39,059 nucleotides of DNA from Cochliopodium minus (taxonomy: Eukaryota > Discosea > Himatismenida > Cochliopodiidae), in the NCBI GenBank assembly GCA_024220525.1, contig JAMYWO010000073.1, positions 1-39,059 of the forward strand. The letters run 5' to 3'. Positions 32,033-39,059 of the stretch are shown in pieces (positions within the stretch are counted from its first letter, which is position 1; the number at the start of each line of letters is the position of its first letter). The notes under the pieces were generated by a model that searched no databases, was not told where the DNA came from, and saw only the letters and a program-made list of their open reading frames with translations. Both the position numbers and the translations under genes were made by a program.

Positions 32033-32365
32033 TTAAGGAGAAATCCTCTTAAAAAGAGTGCTGACAGTATCAACAATAAACAGATCCCTTATAATTAGAG
32101 TTTGGGAAACAGAGTCATTTTGGCAAGATTCGTCTATCTTCAAAAACAGAGAGAAAGAAGGAGAAATAGGGTGATATTGCTTGAAAACAAAAATATCTTC
32201 CTTTACTAGAAGGGAAAGATTGTACTTATTCGAAAGGAACATGTTGCTTTGTTTGCACTTGAACATGAAATAAAAGAAAGATTTCTTATTTTCTGAATGT
32301 AAGATGTAACTGTTTTGATTTATTTGCAATAACTTGATAGATTTAAATAAACATTTTAACGGCAT
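32033..32365 (-). CDS. 110-aa ORF from the inverted repeat, second copy
   Basis: Identical to 23490-23822. Confidence 0.4.
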   Translation of the reverse strand: MPLKCLFKSIKLLQINQNSYILHSENKKSFFYFMFKCKQSNMFLSNKYNLSLLVKEDIFVFKQYHPISPSFSLFLKIDESCQNDSVSQTLIIRDLFIVDTVSTLFKRISP

Positions 32366-32445
32366 TTCACCACTGTAGAATATACCATTCAAAATTAAAA
32401 TCTTGAGAGATATAATGAATATTTCAATTGAAGGTATATAGAGAT

Positions 32446-32525
32446 GTTCAAAACTTTACAACAGTTCAAAATTTGTTAGTTATAAATTAGAATTCTCTCA
32501 CAAAGTTGTAAATTTTGGACATGTC
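32446..32525 (-). repeat. dispersed inverted-repeat element, duplicate copy
   Basis: Identical to 23903-23982 at the 8,543-bp offset. Confidence 0.6.
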
Positions 32526-32675
32526 TAGAAGGTATATATAATTTATTTAGCATTATTTTTATATCATTCTCTATTCCAATCTATCTATCCATAAATGAAA
32601 GATATATCTCGTTAATTTTACAATGGGATTAAAAAAAATCTTTTTTTTTAATTTCAAATAAAAATCCCAAAACTC

Positions 32676-32942
32676 TTAAAAAAGAGAAAGTTCAATGATA
32701 AAGTAAAGAAGATATTTTGGAAGTTTAGATGCAATTTTCTTTTGGAAATATTTTGAAACAAGAACAAATTCAAGAATTGATTTTTTTGTTTCATTCGAGA
32801 ATAAAGAGTGAGTTTGAGGAGACCATTCAAGCACATCACCTGATCCAATAAACATCAAAGAAGGATTGTTAAAAATCAACTCATGTGAATATTCAATTGA
32901 AGAAAAATATCCTCTTGCAAAAACTTTTCCATCATTGAAATG
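32676..32942 (-). CDS. RCC1 gene, 3' part of last exon, cut by gap
   Basis: Encodes the C-terminal end ...SSIEYSHELIFNNPSLMF to YLLYFIIELSLF, identical to the end of gene b'. The 5' part would lie beyond the n at 32943, but the sequence there belongs to an unrelated plus-strand gene. Confidence 0.8.
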   Translation of the reverse strand, partial: HFNDGKVFARGYFSSIEYSHELIFNNPSLMFIGSGDVLEWSPQTHSLFSNETKKSILEFVLVSKYFQKKIASKLPKYLLYFIIELSLF

Positions 32943-32943
32943 N
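32943..32943. other. scaffold join (single n)
   Basis: Lies exactly where two RCC1 paralogues with a shared 111-base stretch (15746-15856 and the same bases in copy 1) first differ, so the contig ended at a graph branch. Confidence 0.9.
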
Positions 32944-35900
32944 GATGAAGAAGAAGAGGGAGAAGAAGAAGGAGAGGAAGAGGTGAAAGAGGAAGAAGTA
33001 GTTGAGGAGAAGAAAGAACCTGAAATACCTGATATAATTGAAGAATTAGCATTATATCAATGGTAAAACAAAAACTTTTTAAAATAAAAAATAAATAATT
33101 CTAAATAATAATAAAAAAATAAAATCAATTAGAAAACAAATGATAAAAATTTAATAAATAAAAAATGATAAAGAAAACAAAAAATAGACTAAAAAAAAAA
33201 AGTTTTTAAAATAAAAATAAAAATAAATAAAATAAAATAAAATAAAAATTAAATAATAAATAACAAAAATTAAATAATAAAAATTTAAATGAAAATAATA
33301 TGAAATTTTTTTTTTTAAAAATAATAATCACAAATGATAATATTTAAATTATTTTTTTATATGAAAATAAATAAATAATTTTTTTAAAATAAAAGTAAAA
33401 ATGATAAAGATAAATTGGAATTGGTTCAAGAGAGCTTAAGTGAAGTATCGCTCAACAGTCGCCGTACTTACCTCCTCGTTGGAGAAAGGAGAATTTACAT
33501 TTGGATGGGGAAGATGACTGGTATTTTCTACCGCAAGAAGACTTTTAGGGAAGCGGACAATCTCAAAACAAATGAAGAAACAGAAGTTTTGAAGATTAAT
33601 GAAGGAGAGGAGTTTCCTGTCTTCATTTCCAAATTTCCTAACTGGAAGAGTGGTTCAAAATTTTTTTCTTTTTATTTTTTCATTTAACAAAGTTTTTTAT
33701 TGTTCAAATATTATTCATATTTTTTAGTTCTTTTTTGTTTGATAAAATTTTTTAAATATTTTTTAATTTATTAATTAAATAAAAAATTAAATTTTATTTC
33801 ATTTTTAATTATTTTCATTTTATTTTTTATTTTATTTTTTATTTTTTATTTTTTATTTTTTATTTTTTATTTTTTGTTCAAATATTATTCATATTTTTTA
33901 AAGTAGTTCTTTTTTTTGTTTGATAATATTTTTATTGTTCATTTTATTGTTTAAATATTTTTTATTTTTTTATTTTTTTATTTGATATTTTTAATTGATA
34001 AATTCAATTTTCTCTTTTTATTTTCATTTTATTTTTCATTTTATTTTTTCAAAAGGTGGAAAAGACAAAGTAGAACAGATCATCAAAGTAGAAGACTTGA
34101 TTGAATGGCAGCCACAGTTGGACGAAGAGACTTACGACACGAATGGTGACGTATTCGTCTGGCTCATCACAGACAATTCCAGCATGTTATTGGATCCATC
34201 TGTAGCTGGATCATTTCACAGGGAATCTTCTTATTTGATTTATTTTCAACGTAAAAAAAATATTCAAAGATTTTTTGAACAATTTATTTTATTTTTTTTA
34301 TTTTTAAGTATTTTTTATTATTTAAAAATGATTTATTTTTTTAAATAATAATTTTATTTTTTTAAATCATTTTACTCGATATTGTTTTTTATCAAAATAT
34401 TTAATTTTAAAATCATTTTATTTTATAAAATATTAATTTTATATAAAGATTTATATTTTGAAAAAGTATCAATATTTTTAATTATTTATTTTTGTTGACA
34501 CTTTTTTTAATTTTTTTAATTTTTTAAATTTTTTTCGTTAAAATTATTTTAGCAAAGGAAGAGGACAACGATCCATTCAACCCAAAGAAGAGAATGTGGT
34601 TTTGGGAAGGCTCAAATACAAACACCAAAGCAAAGTTCGCAATGAAGATCATCGAACAGCTCCAAAACAAATATGGAGATCCTCCTCTTCTCACTCTGAA
34701 GGAAGGTTTCGAACCTCCTCATCTTTTGTCCATTTTTTCAGGTAATACATATTGATAGAATAAAAAATTGTTTCAATTTTTAAATTAACATTAAAAATTT
34801 TTTTTTTTTTAATATTAATTATTATCATTTTTTATTTAAAATATATTTTTCATCATTTGTTTTTTTTTTTTAATTTTTTTAAACTAACATTAAAATTTTT
34901 TTTTTTAATTTTAATTATTATTTTTAATTAAAATTATTTTCAATCATTTTTTTAATTATTTTTAATTAAAAATATTGCTTCAATTATTTTTTTTAATTTT
35001 TTTAATTTTAATTATTTTTAATTAAAAATATTGCTTCAAATAATGTTTCAAATTTTTTTTTTAAAATTTTAATAACAAATAAAAAAAAAAAAAAACTTTT
35101 TTAGGAAGTTTCATTGTACATTCAGGAGAAGACACCCTTTTGTACGAATCATACACGAAAGAACTCTTCTCCCTTTACGAGATAGTGGGGACAAGAGACT
35201 GTGACACCACTGTCTTGCAGTGTAACCGTTCCCACAAGTGCCTCAAGAGCACCTCTGTATTCATCTTGCATTCTCACAAAACCAACTGGATCTGGTATGG
35301 TTCCCTTGCAAAGTCTTTTATCAAAAGACTAGCAGAAAAGTAAACAATTTTTTTTTTGTTTATTTTTTTTTTTTTTTTTTGAACAATTATTTTTTACTTT
35401 TATTTTTTTTTTTTTTAATACTTTTTTATTATTATTTTATATTTAGTACTTTTCATTTTTTATTTTTTTATGTTTTACTTTTATTTTTTTTTACTTTTAT
35501 GCTTTATTTTTATTATTTTTTTTTTATTTCTTTTTTCTGTTTTTTTTTATTTTGTTTTATTTTCATTATTATTTTTATTTTTCATTTTTTTTATTTTTTA
35601 TTTTAAACTTTATTTGTTTTTGTTTATCGTTTTTACTTTGAAAAATTTAGTATATGTACAACAGTTTTAAAAGCACCAAATCTTGTAAAATACAAAGAAG
35701 GGAGTGAAGAGGATGACTTTTGGGAGTTGGTAGGAGGTAGGGATTACTACAAAGCTAAATCTCCCAACAAAAAAGTTAAGCTCTTCATCAATTTGAACGC
35801 CTCCAATTTTCTTCCTGCACCCAAGTTTTCTCAAAACTTTTTGATTAATAATGGTAAATTTTTATTTTTTATTTATTTTTTATTTCGTATTATTTTTCCA

Positions 35901-36127
35901 TTTAATTTTTTTTTTATTTCTTATTTATTTTTAGATAATTAATTTTTATTTTTATTTTATTTTTATAATTTTAATTTTAATTTTAATTTTAATTTTAATA
36001 TTTGATACATTAAATTTACTATTTTTTATTTTACCAATAAAATATAGGTGCTGGTATTTTGGACACACAAGAAGAAATATATTTATGGTTTGGACCCAAC
36101 ATCACAAACGACAACAAAAACTTTTCC
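32944..36127 (+). CDS. gelsolin/villin-family protein, internal exons
   Basis: Exons on the plus strand: 32944-about 33062 (acidic, EEEGEEEGEEEVKEEE), about 33410-33655 (RRTYLLVGERRIYIWMGK), 34057-34249 (EWQPQLDEETYDTNGDVFVW), 34553-34741 (KRMWFWEGSNTNTKAKFAMK), 35105-35342 (GSFIVHSGEDTLLYESYTKE), 35651-35854 (EEDDFWELVGGRDYY) and 36049-36127 (GAGILDTQEEIYLWFGPN). Several gelsolin folds are recognisable by 'V(F/Y)xWxG', 'KA..xA..I' and the G-S-E-E-D-D-F-W-E-L-V-G-G block at a domain start. Introns are T-rich on the coding strand and 300-460 bp long. The family severs, caps or bundles actin filaments. N-terminal exons before the acidic stretch are not in this contig. The gene continues in sequence matching 38560-39044. 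Confidence 0.87.
33656..34056. repeat. T-rich low-complexity intron in the gelsolin gene
   Basis: TTTTTATTTTTTATTTT units, with a repeated TTGTTCAAATATTATTCATA segment at about 33695 and 33875. No coding content. Confidence 0.7.
34742..35104. repeat. T-rich intron with repeated AATTAAAAATATTGCTTCAA
   Basis: Gelsolin intron between SIFSG and GSFIVHSG. The segment AATTAAAAATATTGCTTCAA occurs at about 34965 and 35018. Otherwise it is TTTTTAATT repeats. Confidence 0.65.
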
Positions 36128-36128
36128 N
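36128..36128. other. scaffold join (single n)
   Basis: Interrupts a gelsolin exon after ACTTTTCC. The correct continuation (AAGAATTTCGCGG) is found at 38560, while the scaffold instead continues with zinc-ribbon upstream DNA. Confidence 0.9.
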
Positions 36129-38254
36129 AATTTATAATCGAATTTATTTTTGAAAATATGAAGTATGAATTGAAAGACAATGATTTCAAATATCATGGCT
36201 TCTCTACCAAATTAAATTGAAAAATCAATTAAAAAATTATTTAATAAAATTTTTATACTGTTTTTTTTTAAATATTCTGTTATAATATAATATAAAAAAA
36301 ACTCATATCCCTTCTTCAAAATGAGTGGCAAATGTTTGAAATGCAAATACGATTTGCTATCAAATGCAAAATTTTGAAATGTGGAACCAAAACACCAACT
36401 CCAATAAAACAAAATAACAATAATTTAGAAACATCAAAAGATATAAATAAAGATATAAATACATTTGACTACAGATTAAATGATATAAAAGAAACGAACA
36501 ATAATGCAAATACAAAGAATAATGGTCCAAGATCGAGCAATAGTGAAAATGATAAAAGTAATATGAGTTTGGAAACATCCAAAGATTTAAATCTATCAAA
36601 AAATCTGAACGTATAAGACAATATCAATTGCACAAAATGTAAATTTGAAATGCTAGCAAATGCGAAATTTTGCAAGAAATGTGATTTGAGGATGGATTCA
36701 ACACCAATACAAAATAACTCAATAAGTAATAGTATGAGAACACTAAATTTCAAAGATATGAATAATAGCAATAAAGATCTCAATATAAATTCATCAGCAA
36801 ATCTCTCTTTAAATTCAGTATCCTCGAATAATGGAAATATTAATAATAATCCATCTCCATCGGGAAGAAAATAACGACATGTATATATTTCATCAATTGA
36901 AGGATTTGGAAGATGGATTCCAGCAATGCACACAATGAACAAGAAATTCATGAAGAAATCGAATTTGCTGAATTTGGATCTGCTTAATTCAATTTTGAAA
37001 TCACCGAATACTCCAAGGAAATTCATAAGGGTATCGAAAGAGGTAGTGGGAACAGCAACAGAAACATCTTCACCACACCTACATCATTCACTCCCAGAGT
37101 GAGATCATCTACCATTAATCCATCCACACCAAGAGTGGTGACTACAAATCCAACGACACCAAGAGATCTTACGAAACCTCCCATCAAAAATCAATTGGAG
37201 AGGAGTTCCAACAAGATGATGGGATCTCCCAAGATAGATAATGTATCTACACCCACTACTCCAACTGGTGGTAATACAGATTTGATATAAAAATCTATCG
37301 ATATCTACTCCCAGGCCAAGAGGCACTACAACCACCACGAATATCAAAATGGTGAAGAAGATCATTAATTCACCAAAGATTGATAAAACCAATCCATCCA
37401 ACACATTAAATTCAAATTCAACAGAAAATCTCAATCTGAATCTGAACATTACTCAATCAAGCAACCTCGAATTAAACTCGCCAACTCGCATGCGATCACT
37501 TACAAGCAGAAGACCAAGTTTGCAAGCTTCGAGAATAAACTCACAACCACTATTAAACGAACTGAATCTGGATCACAAGAACTTGCCTCGTACATCTATG
37601 GGGAGCAAGGAAAGGCTTGGAAGCTACAAAACGAACAACACCTTCTAAGACACCTCCCAAGAGCCCTTCAAAAACACCTCCGTCTAATGATAAATCTCCT
37701 GTGAAAAAGATAACGAAAAAGAGTAGCTCCCTCCAAAACTTCTCCTACTTCTTCCACAGTGCGAGAGTTGTCACATAGATCTCAAACCTAGTGCAAAGTT
37801 TTGTATCAAGTGCGGTACCAAGGTGGCGATCACAGTGCAGAAAGAAGGAGGCCATCCCTACCTTAAATTTTGAGTCACTCATGTCGATGTCGCAAAAAGT
37901 TGCTCCAACCAAGAAAAACTCTGTTTCAGTCAGTTACAAAATGTACATCTTGTAAAAAACCTTTCTAAGCAATTCCAAAGTTTTGTCCTTTTTGTGGTTG
38001 CAAGCAATTACATTGCTGGTCCTTCTACAAAGGGCAGCAACATAAAGGATCTGCAGTCGAAGAAGCAGCAGATGATCGAGCAAAGGAAGAAGAGGGAGAA
38101 CGCCACTGACAAAAGCAATCGAGGAGTTGACTAAGAAGGAGAAGGAGTTGGAGTTGGAGATCAAGAAGATGTTACAGATCAAGAAAGAGAACGAAGAGAG
38201 GAAAAAGTCTGTCATTCTCAAACCACAAGCCAACGAAGTCATGAACATTTTAAG
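36129..38254 (+). pseudogene. second version of the zinc-ribbon gene, full of indels
   Basis: Begins with upstream DNA like 7905-8107, then MSGKCLKCKYDLL at 36321, and follows 8108-9065 closely but with many one- to four-base indels that change the frame (the CKK of the first ribbon is lost, later frames alternate). It extends past the break of the first version: NPSNTLNSNSTENLNLNLN, a fourth ribbon CESCHIDLKPSAKFCIKCG (about 37757), a fifth CTSCKKPF...FCPFCG (about 37940), and a Lys/Glu coiled coil (KKEKELELEIKKMLQIKKEN, about 38130-38210) ending NEVMNIL at a GTACAT donor. Either a decayed paralogue or an error-rich copy of the same locus. Confidence 0.7.
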
Positions 38255-38483
38255 TACATTTTTTATTTTTTTTTGATTAATTTTTAAAACTATTTTATTT
38301 TTATTTTTTTGAAGATTCTTTTATAATTTTTTTATTTTTTGAAAATTTATTTTTTTTATTTATTTTGTTTGGTTTTATTTAAATAATAGTTTTCATTTTT
38401 ATTTTTTATTTTTTATTTTTATAATTTTAATTTTAATTTTGATACATTAAATTTACTATTTTTAAATTTACCAATAAAATATA
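38255..38483. other. T-rich intron joining zinc-ribbon and gelsolin exons
   Basis: Starts after ATTTTAA with GTACAT (phase 1) and ends AAATATAG. The last 90 bp, from about 38395, match the gelsolin intron at 35960-36048. Confidence 0.6.
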
Positions 38484-39044
38484 GGTGCTGGTATTTTGGA
38501 CACAAGAAGAAATATTTATGGTTTGGACCCAACATCACAAACGACAACAAAAACTTTTCCAAGAATTTCGCGGAAGAGTATGTCTCCAAGTTGACTGATG
38601 GTCGTTCAAAGAAAAGTTTGATTATGGTAGAAGAAAATTAGGAACCATACGACTTTACAAAGTATTTTCATGGATGGAAATATGAGAATGAAGGTCATAA
38701 AATTATTTTATTTTTATTTTTTTCATTATTTTTATTTTATTTTTTTATTTTTTTATTTTTTTATTATTTTATTATTTGATTTATTTTATTAATTTATTAT
38801 ATTTTTAATTTAGCTCCTGTTGTCGCAACTGAGATGGAAAAAGTATTAGATCTGTACAATACATTTTACACTCTAGAACAACTCCAGACAAGGATTCCTG
38901 CCACCTCATATCGACGTAAAAAATTTGGAAGATTATTTGTCTGAGGATGATTTTCCCAGGGCTTTTGGTTTGACCAAGGAGCTATTTTTCAAACAGCCTG
39001 CTTGGAAGAAAGTCAACTTGAAAAAGAGCATTGATTTGTTTTAA
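38484..39044 (+). CDS. gelsolin last repeat and villin headpiece
   Basis: An exon at 38484-about 38694 repeats GAGILDTQEE in an indel-damaged form, continues NFAEEYVSKLTDGRSKKSLI, reaches an in-frame TAG in EEN*EPYDFTKYFHGW, and ends at a donor near 38695. The last exon (38814-39044) encodes APVVATEMEKVLDLYN, FYTLEQLQTRIP, then after a one-base frame change NLEDYLSEDDFPRAFGLTKE and KKVNLKKSIDLF with TAA. The last segment is a classic villin headpiece (LxxYLSxxDFxxxFGxxxxxFxxxPxWKxxxLKKxxxLF), an F-actin-binding module. It completes the gelsolin gene of 32944-36127. The TAG and frame change are probably sequence errors. Confidence 0.82.
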
Positions 39045-39059
39045 AAATAGAATAAAATA

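Larger units (their letters stand above)
28803..32377 (-). mobile_element. P-like transposon, second copy
   Basis: The inverted repeats at 28803-28822 and 32358-32377 and the 8-bp repeats GAATATAC at 28795-28802 and 32378-32385 are the same as in the first copy. Because the flanks are also identical, this copy arose by segmental duplication, not by a second transposition. Confidence 0.92.
24557..32942. repeat. tandem duplication, copy 2
   Basis: Offset +8,543 from copy 1. The identity stops only at the n at 32943. The next base would be T if it followed copy 1 (24400) but A if it followed gene b (15857). Confidence 0.92.

Noticed and set aside
28803-32377. A second independent insertion of the P-like element
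   Set aside because: Target duplication and both flanks are identical to the first copy, so it moved with the 8.5-kb segment.
1-39059. CRISPR arrays, operons, bacterial or viral gene clusters, tRNA or rRNA genes
   Set aside because: No spaced direct repeats of CRISPR type, no polycistronic spacing, and no recognisable tRNA or rRNA sequence. Introns in nearly all genes show eukaryotic nuclear DNA.

Overview
This window is nuclear DNA from a very AT-rich eukaryote. It has many spliceosomal introns (GTAAA...AG) built almost entirely from low-complexity A/T repeats, a standard genetic code, and a gene set typical of an amoeboid protist: a GPCR-like TKL kinase, RCC1-repeat proteins, LRR proteins, a villin-type protein and zinc-ribbon proteins. 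I cannot name the lineage from sequence alone. Amoebozoa, Heterolobosea or Anaeramoebae would all fit.

The window is a scaffold made of seven pieces joined by single n characters at 9066, 10281, 12555, 14624, 32943 and 36128. Piece 1 (1-9065) holds an LRR gene, an SVOP/SV2-like MFS transporter (minus), a multi-pass membrane TKL kinase (minus) and a multi-zinc-ribbon gene (plus, cut by the gap). Pieces A (9067-10280), B (10282-12554) and C (12556-14623) hold a second LRR gene, a nucleoside hydrolase split between C (exons 1-5) and B (exons 6-7), a two-exon unknown gene, a small zinc-ribbon gene and the last exon of an S28 serine peptidase. Splicing phase and a 77-base exact end overlap show that these three pieces belong in the order C-B-A, not A-B-C.

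Piece D (14625-32942) is an array of minus-strand RCC1-repeat genes with a fixed three-exon structure (52/640/520-523 nt). Inside it is a tandem duplication with an 8,543-base period and no difference that I could find between the two copies. Each copy carries two complete RCC1 genes, an RCC1 3'-exon fragment, decayed genes, and a complete P-element/THAP9-like transposon of 3,575 bp with perfect 20-bp terminal inverted repeats and 8-bp target-site duplications. The transposase reading frame appears broken near its C-terminus.

Piece E (32944-36127) holds gelsolin-repeat exons. The last piece (36129-39059) is a second, indel-rich version of the 7.9-9.07 kb zinc-ribbon region that runs, through a phase-compatible intron, into the last gelsolin exon and a villin headpiece. 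It may be unpolished long-read sequence, a decayed paralogue, or evidence that the zinc-ribbon and villin segments belong to one gene with a new domain order.
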